Source: Phycisphaerae bacterium (GTDB taxonomy: Bacteria; Planctomycetota; Phycisphaerae; Sedimentisphaerales; Anaerobacaceae). From it: a stretch of DNA of 54,383 nt. The notes beneath the pieces are model-generated. The model had not been told where the DNA came from. It searched no databases and saw only the letters and a program-made list of their open reading frames with translations. The stretch covers positions 1 to 54,383 of the forward strand of contig JADHXR010000031.1 of the NCBI GenBank assembly GCA_016782865.1, written 5' to 3'. Both the position numbers and the translations under genes were made by a program. This document shows positions 28,076 to 36,922 of the stretch, piece after piece (position 1 is the first letter of the stretch; each line of letters starts with the position of its first letter).

Positions 28076-29647
28076 TTATCGCATCTTGCGGATGCGAACC
28101 TCGATACCCTTGGCGTCCTTCAGCAACTCGACGAGCCTGTTCGGATCGGTTTGCCCGTAGTGGTAAGGGTACAGCACCTTCGGCGCAAACGCTTTTGCCG
28201 CTTCCGCGACCATCTCGGGCGTCATAGTGTACGGCAGATTCATGGGCAAAAAAGCAACATCGATATCCTCGAGCTTCTTCATCTCCGGAGTGTTTTCGGT
28301 GTCACCGGCGATGTATACTCTCTTGTCGCCGAACGCAATCACATAGCCGTTACCCTGGCCCTTCGGGTGGTAAGGCTGTCCGCCGGATCGCTTGTTGACA
28401 ATGTTGTAAGCAGGCACAGCCTCGATCCTCAGTCCAGAAACAGTCCGCACATCGCCGTTGTGCATGACTACTCCGCCGGAGACTTTTTGTGCACAGGTCT
28501 CGGTCAACACCAGGCTGGTCCCGCTCTTTCGGAGAGTCTCTATGGTCCCGGTGTCGAGATGGTCACCGTGTTCGTGTGTCAGCAGGATCAGATCGGCCTT
28601 GGACATCGTAGAATAGTCAGCCGCCCTGCTCACAGGATCCACGTGAATGACCCTGTTCTTGAATGTTAACATCAAAGTCCCGTGCCCGACGAATGCAATC
28701 TTCAGATCACCGTCGCTCGTGTTGATAACATCTTCCTCGAATCCGTGACTAGCGACGGCTGCGCCGCGTTCGAGGCCCTTTACCAGCATGCGAACCGAAT
28801 AGAGTGATTCCCGGGCCGTAACAAAGAGCGTCTTTGCGTCCTTGCCCCCGAAAGCGACGTTCGACGGGCGCTCGGGAATCTCAATCGTCTGGATCTTCTT
28901 CCCTTGCCTGTTATAGACCGACACCGCACTGGTGGTCAGATAGATGTTACCCTCGTTATCTATGGTCATGCCGTCGGAACCTTCCGGAGCAAACAGCTTC
29001 TTGTTCGACAAGGTTCCGTCCTCGTTGATAGCGTATGAAAACGTCTTTCCTCCACCGTGATCGGTGACGTACAGTTTCTTGCCGTCCGGTGCCCCAATGA
29101 TGCCATTTGGCCTGACCATGTCGTCGACCACTCTGATGAGCTTCTTGCGGTCGGGCGAGAGATAATAGACATGCTCGCCGTCCTGCTCCATGTCATCTCT
29201 ACTGCGCCCGTAGCTCGGATCGGAGAAATATACACCCCCCTTCGGATCAATCCAGAGGTCGTTGAGACTGTTGAACCGCTTGTCTTGATATCTGTCGGCG
29301 AGCACCGTCACCGCCCCTTGCGGACTGATTGAGACCAATCGGCGCCCGCCGCCTTCACAGGCCAACAGGTTGCCGCTCTTGTCGAAGAAAAGACCGTTGG
29401 CGCCGCCCGAATCCTCACGGAACGTCGAGAGCTTTCCGTCCAGCGACCACTTGTGAATTCGATTGTTGGGGATATCCGAGAAGTAGATGTTCCCCCCGGC
29501 ATCGGCCGCAGGTCCTTCGGTAAAAGTGAAGCCGCCGGCAAGTTTCTCTACTTTTGCTCCAGGTGCCACCACGCTCGGTCCTTCGGCACTATAACATGTT
29601 GTCACCACCAACAAAAGTGCAGTTACGCCATACCGTTTTCCGTTCAT
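28076..29647 (-). CDS. Fusion: SMP-30/gluconolactonase-like propeller + metallo-beta-lactamase fold hydrolase
   Basis: This exported protein has 523 residues. The start is the ATG at 29647, with AAGGAG 7 nt upstream; the open frame extends to 29701 but without a site. After a short signal peptide, residues about 25-280 form an SMP-30/gluconolactonase-type propeller (EGPAADAGGNIYFSDI; RPNGIIGAPDGKKLYVTD). Residues about 305-520 form an UlaG-like metallo-beta-lactamase domain with HEHGDHLD, IAGDTENTPEM and a terminal YPYHYG histidine. Both domains belong to families that act on lactones or phosphoesters, so a two-step lactone-processing enzyme is possible. That is inference. Metal ligands are intact by eye. 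Confidence 0.88.
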   Translation of the reverse strand: MNGKRYGVTALLLVVTTCYSAEGPSVVAPGAKVEKLAGGFTFTEGPAADAGGNIYFSDIPNNRIHKWSLDGKLSTFREDSGGANGLFFDKSGNLLACEGGGRRLVSISPQGAVTVLADRYQDKRFNSLNDLWIDPKGGVYFSDPSYGRSRDDMEQDGEHVYYLSPDRKKLIRVVDDMVRPNGIIGAPDGKKLYVTDHGGGKTFSYAINEDGTLSNKKLFAPEGSDGMTIDNEGNIYLTTSAVSVYNRQGKKIQTIEIPERPSNVAFGGKDAKTLFVTARESLYSVRMLVKGLERGAAVASHGFEEDVINTSDGDLKIAFVGHGTLMLTFKNRVIHVDPVSRAADYSTMSKADLILLTHEHGDHLDTGTIETLRKSGTSLVLTETCAQKVSGGVVMHNGDVRTVSGLRIEAVPAYNIVNKRSGGQPYHPKGQGNGYVIAFGDKRVYIAGDTENTPEMKKLEDIDVAFLPMNLPYTMTPEMVAEAAKAFAPKVLYPYHYGQTDPNRLVELLKDAKGIEVRIRKMR

Positions 29648-29996
29648 CTTCAATCTCCTTTCGCTTTTCAGCTCCTGATCCAAGCAATGTGTATCACGCA
29701 TCCGCCATTTGCGGAATTAAACTCAGAGCACCTCATCTGTACCGAAAAAAACGATGAGGTTGATTCTTAATGATTGTATAATAATCATTCCGCACAGGAA
29801 ACTGTATTATAGAGCCGGAGCAAGAAAATGAATAAGCTTTCACACAGGCATCTCGCCGAACGCATACGTACACGGCCTGCCGCAAGAGTATAGCCAAGAC
29901 AATCCCATCGAAGTCTATTTCGATAATGTTGTAGTCGCGAGGAAATACATCGGACCGCTTAGTAGTCACAGCAGCAGCCGAGACAGATTACGCGCG
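29648..29996. other. Intergenic region between SMP-30 fusion gene and TIM-barrel glycosidase gene
   Basis: No intact gene. There is a small inverted repeat AATGATT/AATCATT at 29769-29789 and, at 29835-29966, a short plus-strand frame that looks like the tail of a lost gene (listed separately). Confidence 0.4.
29835..29966 (+). pseudogene. C-terminal remnant of a concanavalin-like polysaccharide-active protein
   Basis: The plus-strand frame reads PNAYVHGLPQEY followed by IEVYFDNVVVARKYIGP. This resembles the last strands of secreted lectin-like or lyase proteins that end in a FDNVVVA..YIGP motif. An in-frame TGA closes the frame just upstream. No start is present, so only about 44 residues remain. 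The match is from memory of the family's typical ending and is uncertain. Confidence 0.35.
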
Positions 29997-31430
29997 TCAC
30001 GGGTAGCTCTCGCCGCTGCCAGAGAGGTTGAGATACAGCACCGACCCTTTGCACGTCGATTTGAACGATTCGGTCGAACCGGAGGCTTGAATCCGCCCGC
30101 TGGTTACCACTTTGCTCTGCCCGGTATCATACAGCTCGAAGTAATAGGACGCACCTGCCCTCAAGTCTGACACGGTGATCGGCCCGTCACCCGGCTGATA
30201 TACTACATATTGATAACCAGGCTTCGCCAGGCAAAAACCGGTTGACGCCAGGTCATCTCTTGGGGTGACATTTGCCAGGTCCAGTTTGTTGGCATACTCA
30301 ACGGTCTTTCCAACGTTGCTCCGCACTCGCCGCCATTCGGGACCTTCGGCATCCGGATTCTCGAACGGCTTGTCATAAAGATTGAAGTTATATCCTCTGG
30401 TAAAGGCGCTCCACACATATCCGACATCGCTGCTGCCCGCCGCTCCGTGATCGGTATCCACAATCCCCGGCTTGCCGCTGTCATTCGCCGGAGGGTCTTT
30501 CTTCTTATAACGTCCTGCTTGCCAACTGCCCGCCGCGGCGAAGCAATCCGCCGGGCTGTTGACAACAGGGTCCCTGTCCATCTGTTTCCATCCACCGGTG
30601 CGCGTTCTTCCTCCGGCCGACATCAGGACAAGGTGCTGCCTCGGCTTGGCCTCTTCATAGCGTTTGATGAACTCGATCATCTCATATTGCCATTGCGGCG
30701 CGTACAACTCGTTTGCAATCTCATAGAACACATTGTCCAGGTGGTTAAGCGTATCTAAAATCTTCTTGACATATTCTTTCTGCAACTGCAGAACCCTTTG
30801 GTCTTCGGTGTAGAAGAATTCAATCCCTTTACCGTTGCCGTCATAGTCAACGTCCACTCCGTTGATATTGTTCGCTTCGTTGAATACATTGCCATCCCAC
30901 AAAGTCTGTGGCGGATCCCCGACCGGCTCACCGCCGAGAAACCCGTAAACCTCGAAGAGCATTATGGACACGTACACCCCGGCCTGCTCCAGATCCTCAC
31001 ACCTCTTGCGCATGCGCTGAAAAAACACGTCGTCGAATTGATCCAGATCGAACTTTTCTTTGCCGTCTTTCGCCTTGCCGCCTCCGGCCACTCGCTTGTA
31101 AGGCATGGGAAACGCAACGGCCCTGTTCACGGGCGCCATCGCCCCGCTGCCGGTGCTCCATATCACCCAATTGCGCAGATAATTGAAGTTGTTGGCCTTG
31201 AGGAACTCAACATACTTGTCCCAGTCCAGAATTCTATCTCTGTTTCTGATGAACTCCTTGTTGAAGGAGTTGTCCTGCAGATCCACGAACACCTGGTGGC
31301 CGCCGAGATAGATCGCCCTGTCCGATCCATCGGCAAAGTAACGCGGGTTCTTCGGATGCACACTCAGCACGGCCGCTGCTAATGACGGCATACAAACAAT
31401 GAGAATCACAAGCACGCTAAATCGCCTCAT
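29997..31430 (-). CDS. Putative secreted TIM-barrel glycosidase with collagen-binding-like C-terminal domain
   Basis: This 477-residue secreted protein has a signal peptide (about 1-20, RRFSVLVILIVCMPS). The N-terminus shows the opening typical of DUF4038-like/GH5-like proteins (HPKNPRYFADG, AIYLGGHQVF). A TIM barrel carries the candidate acid/base Glu in EIANELY and a late motif VDTDHGAAGSSDVGYVW. The last 80 residues resemble the putative collagen-binding domain of such enzymes (STGFCLAKPGYQYVVYQ). I start at the ATG at 31430; an upstream TTG at 31466 is in frame. It lies 43 nt downstream of the creatininase-like gene and is probably co-transcribed. Substrate unknown. Confidence 0.78.
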   Translation of the reverse strand: MRRFSVLVILIVCMPSLAAAVLSVHPKNPRYFADGSDRAIYLGGHQVFVDLQDNSFNKEFIRNRDRILDWDKYVEFLKANNFNYLRNWVIWSTGSGAMAPVNRAVAFPMPYKRVAGGGKAKDGKEKFDLDQFDDVFFQRMRKRCEDLEQAGVYVSIMLFEVYGFLGGEPVGDPPQTLWDGNVFNEANNINGVDVDYDGNGKGIEFFYTEDQRVLQLQKEYVKKILDTLNHLDNVFYEIANELYAPQWQYEMIEFIKRYEEAKPRQHLVLMSAGGRTRTGGWKQMDRDPVVNSPADCFAAAGSWQAGRYKKKDPPANDSGKPGIVDTDHGAAGSSDVGYVWSAFTRGYNFNLYDKPFENPDAEGPEWRRVRSNVGKTVEYANKLDLANVTPRDDLASTGFCLAKPGYQYVVYQPGDGPITVSDLRAGASYYFELYDTGQSKVVTSGRIQASGSTESFKSTCKGSVLYLNLSGSGESYP

Positions 31431-31473
31431 CTTTGACCCTTGAGGTATGACGAGCTGCCGTCCCAACGCATGT

Positions 31474-32316
31474 TCAGATCATCCACCAGTGCCCGGGAGC
31501 GATGGCCTTGAGCCTGAACGATCTTTGATCTTTCGGCAGGGACTCCAGTAGTTCTTTCGCCTTCTTGCCGATGGCCGCAGCCGCCAGGTCAACATTTCTT
31601 TCGCCGACTTGTGGCGAGGCATGCTCGCGGGGGTCCAGGCCGCCGATGCCGTCCGGAGGTTTCATCTTCGCCGCCAGCGGGCCGGTCCCTAATTCGGACA
31701 TGTCCACAAGGTCGGGATAGAAGAACATCATATCCGATGTCTCCCATTTGGCGGCATGATCAGTGTTCGATTCGGGACCCCGGCTCAGCGAAATTTCCCA
31801 CAGCCCGATCCCCGCAACGGTGCCGTCGGCAACTACAGGCTCAAGCGCCTTATCGATCATTTCGATCTGCTGCTTAACGTTATGGCCAGAGACGCCTATG
31901 ATTACCCGAAAGCCGCTGGCCTTAAGACGCTGGAACAAACTGGTGATTACCGGCACAAGGTGGTCCTGGTCGAAACCGCTGTGGAAATACACCGGAGGAT
32001 ACACCGCTCCGCCGAACCTCTCGGCACACTTGACGAGGATGCCGTGAGCCTTTAAGGCATCCGTGCCAAGCGGCAAATGCCGGCCGTGCCACTCGACGCA
32101 GCCGAAGGGGACATAGGCCACAGGAAACTGCCGGGCGGCCGCCTCCAACTGACCCGGCCGCATGAATTGCATTTGCACTTGGGGTGCCAGTTCGTTTGCC
32201 TGTGCAGCTTCTTTGCTCGGCCCCCCCGCCCCAGGCGCAGCGAACAGATAACCTGCAAGCAACAGGACAACGATGCCGAGCAAGAGCCCGAAGACATTGA
32301 CTGTACGGTTTCTCAT
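31474..32316 (-). CDS. Exported creatininase-family amidohydrolase
   Basis: This is a 280-residue creatininase-fold protein with an N-terminal hydrophobic anchor or signal (about 8-28). Metal-site motifs of the family are present: CVEWHGRHLPLGTD near residue 72, VSGHN in the middle, and a HAAKWETSDMM stretch corresponding to the usual HAGExETS. The start at 32316 is set by AAGGAGG just upstream. Members cleave cyclic or linear amides such as creatinine, formamide derivatives or mycofactocin precursors; no specific substrate is indicated here. It is probably the first gene of a two-gene transcript with the TIM-barrel glycosidase. Confidence 0.87.
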   Translation of the reverse strand: MRNRTVNVFGLLLGIVVLLLAGYLFAAPGAGGPSKEAAQANELAPQVQMQFMRPGQLEAAARQFPVAYVPFGCVEWHGRHLPLGTDALKAHGILVKCAERFGGAVYPPVYFHSGFDQDHLVPVITSLFQRLKASGFRVIIGVSGHNVKQQIEMIDKALEPVVADGTVAGIGLWEISLSRGPESNTDHAAKWETSDMMFFYPDLVDMSELGTGPLAAKMKPPDGIGGLDPREHASPQVGERNVDLAAAAIGKKAKELLESLPKDQRSFRLKAIAPGHWWMI

Positions 32317-32444
32317 TTTGAGCCTCCTTATTGAATCAAGAACGAGCTGGAACCATAACATGTTACTCGAAAGTGGTGGCAATTTCAAAATAGATCATGT
32401 ATTCTTCAGCGCAAATCGGGCACTTTGATTTCAATGGAGGTTCT

Positions 32445-32978
32445 ATGACACGCAAAATTTCTTGGTTGAATGGCCTGGTCATCTCAGGCAGCGTTCTTCT
32501 TTCTTCTGCCGTCCTGCAAGCTCAGGCAACAGACGTGCAGGCGGTTGAAGCCGAAATGATGCGCAAGGCCGCACAGAATATCGAAAAGCACCGCAAGAGT
32601 GATGTTCTTACCCGGTTCACAGATGCGCAGGGCAATCCGGTGAAAAACGCCCAGGTGGAGATCAGGCAAGTGAGTCATGAGTTCCCCATCAACTGGTGGG
32701 GACTGAGTGATCGAAGAATCTGGCTGCCCGGCGGCGGGTTGATCACAAAAGAGTACGAACCCAAGCCGGTATATGATCGCCTGCGGAAATTGCTGTATGA
32801 CGAGTGGAGGACAAATCTCAACAGTGCTACGGACGACAAGGGAACGATAACATTCCGTGGTTTTCACGGCAAGTACGCCGTGATGCTTCGGACAGGAGAA
32901 GGGAAATCACAATCCTTCGAGGCCGTTTTGCGCAAGGATGGCCCCAACCAGTGGGAATTCACTATCGATTGGAGATAG
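32445..32978 (+). CDS. GH10 xylanase remnant lacking the catalytic barrel (in-frame deletion)
   Basis: This is a secreted protein of 177 residues, with GGAGG upstream of the ATG. After the signal peptide, residues about 45-80 match the N-terminal flank of secreted GH10 xylanases (IEKHRKSDVLTRF, NAQVEIRQVSHEF). The sequence then jumps directly, around 32684, into what is normally the last helix region of GH10 and its C-terminal flank (WWGLSDRRIWLPGGG, EPKPVYDRLRKLLYDEWRT, FRGFHGKYAV). The roughly 250-300 residues holding both catalytic glutamates are absent, yet the frame is intact. It could be a binding-only relic or a decaying gene. The membrane protein gene starts 3 nt after its stop. Confidence 0.72.
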   Translation: MTRKISWLNGLVISGSVLLSSAVLQAQATDVQAVEAEMMRKAAQNIEKHRKSDVLTRFTDAQGNPVKNAQVEIRQVSHEFPINWWGLSDRRIWLPGGGLITKEYEPKPVYDRLRKLLYDEWRTNLNSATDDKGTITFRGFHGKYAVMLRTGEGKSQSFEAVLRKDGPNQWEFTIDWR

Positions 32979-32981
32979 TTC

Positions 32982-34529
32982 ATGGTTCTGAGAACTCAAA
33001 CGTCAGATGCAAGAGTGGGCGGCGTGGTTCTGGCCGCGCTGGCGATGTCGGTCGGATGGGGCTTTCGCGGCGACTACGGCCACGAAGCCGGCGCGATGGT
33101 TCCCGGCGCACTGTTGGGTCTCGCAATTTGTCTGGCCTCCGGCAGGCAGGACTGGTGGCAGCGCTCGACTATCATGGCGATGTGCGGCGCCATCGGCTGG
33201 GCGTTCGGCGGACAGATGTCATACGGGCGGGTGATCGGTTACACAGCAGGTTCTTCACTGCCCGATGTAGCTTATGGTTACGCCAGCCTGTTTCTGATCG
33301 GAGGATTGTGGGGCGGAACCGGTGCGGCTATACTGTCGCTAAGTGTCACCGAATCCCGCTCATATTTGGAGCGTTTCGCGGGACCGTTGGTCGCGCTTTG
33401 GCTCGTCTGGTTTGCCATGGACTTGAGCGGCCTAACCGGCTGGCTCGCCGAAACCTGGTACTTGAACGACACGGACTGGATCGCAGCATCGTCGGCATTG
33501 GTCGTAGCCGGCGTGTATGCAGCGATGTTTCGGCGCGGCAGGCAGGCCTGCGTTCTTATCATGTCACTGGCCGGCGGCTGGTGGGCCGGGTACACAATCC
33601 TGACTGGCCTGTTGAGGCTGCACATGACACCACCGCGCAGCGATAATTGGTCGGGCTGTGTGGGCTTATTCATTGCGCTGGTGCTATATCTCGTTCGTCG
33701 ACAGAATCGAGCCGCCCTGCTGATGGCACTTTGCGGCTTCCTTGCGGGCGGGATCGGTTTTGCCGTGGGGGACTTCGTGCAGATGCTCGGCCGCGCTCAG
33801 TGGGGGCCGATCGGCCGATGGGAGGCACTACAGGGGCTGGACTACTGGAAGTGGATGGAGCAGCTTTTCGGATTAATCATGGGGGCAGGAGTCGGCTTTG
33901 TCTTTCTCAGATGGATGCGGGCGAAACTCGCGCCGCCTGACGAGGATGACGAAGGCCGAAACCTGAATACTGTCGGGCTCATATTCTTGCTCCTGGTCAT
34001 GATGTGGAGCAATCTGCACAAGAATGTCCGGACCTGGGCAAAGGGCGATCACATCCCCGAACAGTTCTTCGGCATTGCGACAGGATGGTGGTTCCTTCTG
34101 GTCGCCCTGCTGCTCTCTGCAATGATATTCGCAGCAATCATTCGCCATCGGCGCCAACAATTGCCTCTGGCGCCATCGACCGCGTTCGGACGGGGCCAGC
34201 TATTATTTCTCATCATACTTTGGGTCGCCATAGTCGGCGCTTTCACACAGGCCCTGCCGGGGATGGCTCGTAAGGGGACATTCTTTGTGCATACAACGTT
34301 CTGGATCACCGGCGGGATCTGCTCGTTGATTGTGGTGATTTTCTCAGGCAATGTGCGCCCACCCGAATCGCAACTGGCGGCGTCCGACACCGCCTGGAAA
34401 CCCAGTCTGCGATCCTGGGCCGCCTGGCTCCTGGTCCCGATCCTCATCATCTTATTGGCGTATCTAACCGTCTCGTCACACGATGAACCTTTGCCCGGAA
34501 GCCACCTCCGTTTCGCAGAGACCGAGTAA
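32982..34529 (+). CDS. Polytopic membrane protein of unknown function
   Basis: This 515-residue integral membrane protein has roughly 10-12 hydrophobic helices by eye (for example VVLAALAMSVGWGF, LFIALVLYLV, LIFLLLVMMW, WAAWLLVPILIILLAYL). I do not recognise the family. Conspicuous polar-aromatic motifs near the N-terminus (GWGFRGDYGHEAGAM; GGQMSYGRVIGYT) could form a site. It begins 3 nt after the GH10 remnant, so it is probably translationally coupled to it. This implies a link to xylan-like sugars, though the partner is degraded. No transporter signature was recognised. Confidence 0.75.
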   Translation: MVLRTQTSDARVGGVVLAALAMSVGWGFRGDYGHEAGAMVPGALLGLAICLASGRQDWWQRSTIMAMCGAIGWAFGGQMSYGRVIGYTAGSSLPDVAYGYASLFLIGGLWGGTGAAILSLSVTESRSYLERFAGPLVALWLVWFAMDLSGLTGWLAETWYLNDTDWIAASSALVVAGVYAAMFRRGRQACVLIMSLAGGWWAGYTILTGLLRLHMTPPRSDNWSGCVGLFIALVLYLVRRQNRAALLMALCGFLAGGIGFAVGDFVQMLGRAQWGPIGRWEALQGLDYWKWMEQLFGLIMGAGVGFVFLRWMRAKLAPPDEDDEGRNLNTVGLIFLLLVMMWSNLHKNVRTWAKGDHIPEQFFGIATGWWFLLVALLLSAMIFAAIIRHRRQQLPLAPSTAFGRGQLLFLIILWVAIVGAFTQALPGMARKGTFFVHTTFWITGGICSLIVVIFSGNVRPPESQLAASDTAWKPSLRSWAAWLLVPILIILLAYLTVSSHDEPLPGSHLRFAETE

Positions 34530-34612
34530 AAGAAGTTTGCGCAGAAAGGAGCGCCACCTATGCAACACCATGGATTTCAACATCACATGCAAACACCGCA
34601 ACCGGTCTTATT

Positions 34613-36922
34613 TTGATTCTTCTTGTGGCTTTTCTCACTGCCTGCGCCAGTGGGGCAGGCGGCAACCAACTCAGTGTGTCCCCGCATCCTCGGTTATTTT
34701 TCACCGCCAAGAACATAAAGCAATTCCGGGAGCGTATCAGCCGAGACGAGGTTCTTCGCCAGGCGTGGCTCAAGATGCGCGAGCGAGCGGACCGCTTGCT
34801 CGAAGAAGAACTGGTTTCAAGAGAATACTCCGAGGGCGGCACGGGACAACACGGCAATTACGGCAGGCCGAGCAGCCAGGTCGCCACCATGGGCTCGACC
34901 CTCGGCCTGGCCTATCGCATGACGGGCGAAGACCGATACGCCGAGAAGCTCAGGCAGGCTCTGATCCATTACGGCAAGCTCAGCCGATGGGCAGGCGACG
35001 CCAAACGCGATCCACCCTGGCACTCGGAATTAAACACAGCCCGCTTCTGCTACGGCTACGCGATTGCTTACGATTGCATCGGCGATTTCCTCTCCGAGAC
35101 CGACCGCAAGGCCATCGCCCAATCAATGACAGAATTGGGCATTCTCCCGACCCTGGACGATTGGGTGCTCGGCGAAAAACGCATCCACGCCCTGGATTCG
35201 ATGGGACACAATTGGTGGAGCGTCTGTGTCGCAATGGCCGCTCTGGCGTCCCTCTCGCTTGTCGGTGACGAGCCGCAGGCCGCGGCGTGGGTCGAGCGAG
35301 TTTCAGACTCGTTTCTCGAATGGTTCTATTACAGCGGGAACATCCTGCAAAACAAAAGCACAAACTTCGATGCCAAAGGAGCCTTTTACGAGAGCGTGAA
35401 CTATGCGAACTACGCGCTGTCGGAGTATCTGCTCTTTAGACTGGCCTATTCCAATACGTATCCGGGTTTGAAGCCTCCCGAGATTGAGCTTCTGGACAAA
35501 GCAGGCGACTTCTTCATCGACACGTGTTATCCGACATCGGCATCAATGCTCTCGGCAAACTTCGGTGACAGCAGCCTCAATGCCAACGGGGCCAAAACGC
35601 TGCGTTTACTCGCCCCCAACGGCTACGAAGCCGACAAACATCGATGGTACGTCAACAGGACCGATCCGGGCCTCGGCGATCCGATTGCGCTGGTATGCTG
35701 CCGGCCGGAAGCCAGGGCGTCAATACCCGACGACTTGCCCCATTCGGCCATCTATTCCGACATCGGCTGGGCGGTGATGAGATCATCGTGGGCCGACGAC
35801 GCGACTATGTTGGCGGTGAAATCCGGATTCGCCTGGAACCACGCGCACCCCGACTCCGGCTCGTTCATCCTGTTCCACGCCGGAAAGCCCTTGATTATCG
35901 ACTCGGGCAACTGCTCGTACAGCAGGCGCGAGTATTCGTCTTATTATCGCCAGAGCAAGGCGCACAATGTGATTCTGCACGACGGCCGGGCGCAGAATCC
36001 CGAAGACTGCGGCGGTGGCGACCGCGGCGTGGTGACCTCCGGAGAAGTACACAAGCTGCTGGATGTGGCGGGATTCAAGTATGTCCTGGCCGACGCCACC
36101 GGGCCGACATCGTGGAAATTCTCCCGCAATTACCGCCATTTCATGTGGATCGACGGCGTCATACTGATAGTCGATGACGTGCGAACGCACGAAGCGGGCA
36201 AACTCGAATGGCTCCTGCATTACGCCGGATCGGTCGATAGAGACGGCTCTGATTTGATCATAGCCAACGACCAGGCCAAGGCGATTGTGCGCCCTTTGTT
36301 TCCCGAGAACATGACCCTGACCGAGAAGAAAGGCCTGAAGGACCACGACCCCGACACAGAAGTAGTCTACCTGGCTCTTTCACCGCAAGAGCCAACCCGA
36401 GAAATGAAATTCGTGACGGCTATCTTGCCGGTTCCCGGCAATGGCGAAAGTAGCTTTCCGCGTCTGGAGCGTCTGACAGATAGAGAGGCCATTGGCGTAC
36501 GAATCGGCGGCAAGCAGACGGTGACGGATGTGTATCTGAATCTGCGGGCCGACGGCAGGAAAATGCACAGAAACAGCAACAATATTATCGATGGCTGGGA
36601 TACGGATGCCTACCTTTTCGCGATCACCCGGCCAATCGGCGCCGACCGGAGCGATCCGGACACGGCGCAGCGGTATTTCATCGGCTGCGGCAGCTATCTG
36701 CGCAAGAACGGTAAGGTAGTGCTCGACTCGCTTTCCAAAGTCTACACTGTCTTTACGCATGGAGAACCGGAATTGGAGGTTGCATTGCAGGGACAGTCCG
36801 TCATCAGGGCAACGCTGCGAACTGCAACAAGACCCCGCAGAACAAAACTCAACGGGCAAGCGACAAACGCGACCTACGACGAATCGAGCAAAACCGTGAC
36901 ACTACTTCAGGACAGGCGCTAA
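34613..36922 (+). CDS. Heparinase II/III family polysaccharide lyase, lipoprotein-like (N-terminus uncertain)
   Basis: This polysaccharide lyase has about 769 residues. A hydrophobic lipoprotein-type signal (VAFLTAC) is followed by an (alpha/alpha) toroid (about 30-370) and the heparinase II/III beta domain. The signature NHAHPDSGSFILFHAGKPLI and then SKAHNVILHDGRAQ contains the expected His, Asp and Asn residues. It probably cleaves an acidic polysaccharide by beta-elimination. The start is odd: the given frame begins with a TTG at 34613 and no ribosome site. A strong AAGGAG (34546-34551) serves an ATG at 34560 in another frame that ends at 34614-34616. A 1-nt frameshift in the signal peptide is likely. 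Its stop overlaps that of ackA. Confidence 0.88.
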   Translation: MILLVAFLTACASGAGGNQLSVSPHPRLFFTAKNIKQFRERISRDEVLRQAWLKMRERADRLLEEELVSREYSEGGTGQHGNYGRPSSQVATMGSTLGLAYRMTGEDRYAEKLRQALIHYGKLSRWAGDAKRDPPWHSELNTARFCYGYAIAYDCIGDFLSETDRKAIAQSMTELGILPTLDDWVLGEKRIHALDSMGHNWWSVCVAMAALASLSLVGDEPQAAAWVERVSDSFLEWFYYSGNILQNKSTNFDAKGAFYESVNYANYALSEYLLFRLAYSNTYPGLKPPEIELLDKAGDFFIDTCYPTSASMLSANFGDSSLNANGAKTLRLLAPNGYEADKHRWYVNRTDPGLGDPIALVCCRPEARASIPDDLPHSAIYSDIGWAVMRSSWADDATMLAVKSGFAWNHAHPDSGSFILFHAGKPLIIDSGNCSYSRREYSSYYRQSKAHNVILHDGRAQNPEDCGGGDRGVVTSGEVHKLLDVAGFKYVLADATGPTSWKFSRNYRHFMWIDGVILIVDDVRTHEAGKLEWLLHYAGSVDRDGSDLIIANDQAKAIVRPLFPENMTLTEKKGLKDHDPDTEVVYLALSPQEPTREMKFVTAILPVPGNGESSFPRLERLTDREAIGVRIGGKQTVTDVYLNLRADGRKMHRNSNNIIDGWDTDAYLFAITRPIGADRSDPDTAQRYFIGCGSYLRKNGKVVLDSLSKVYTVFTHGEPELEVALQGQSVIRATLRTATRPRRTKLNGQATNATYDESSKTVTLLQDRR

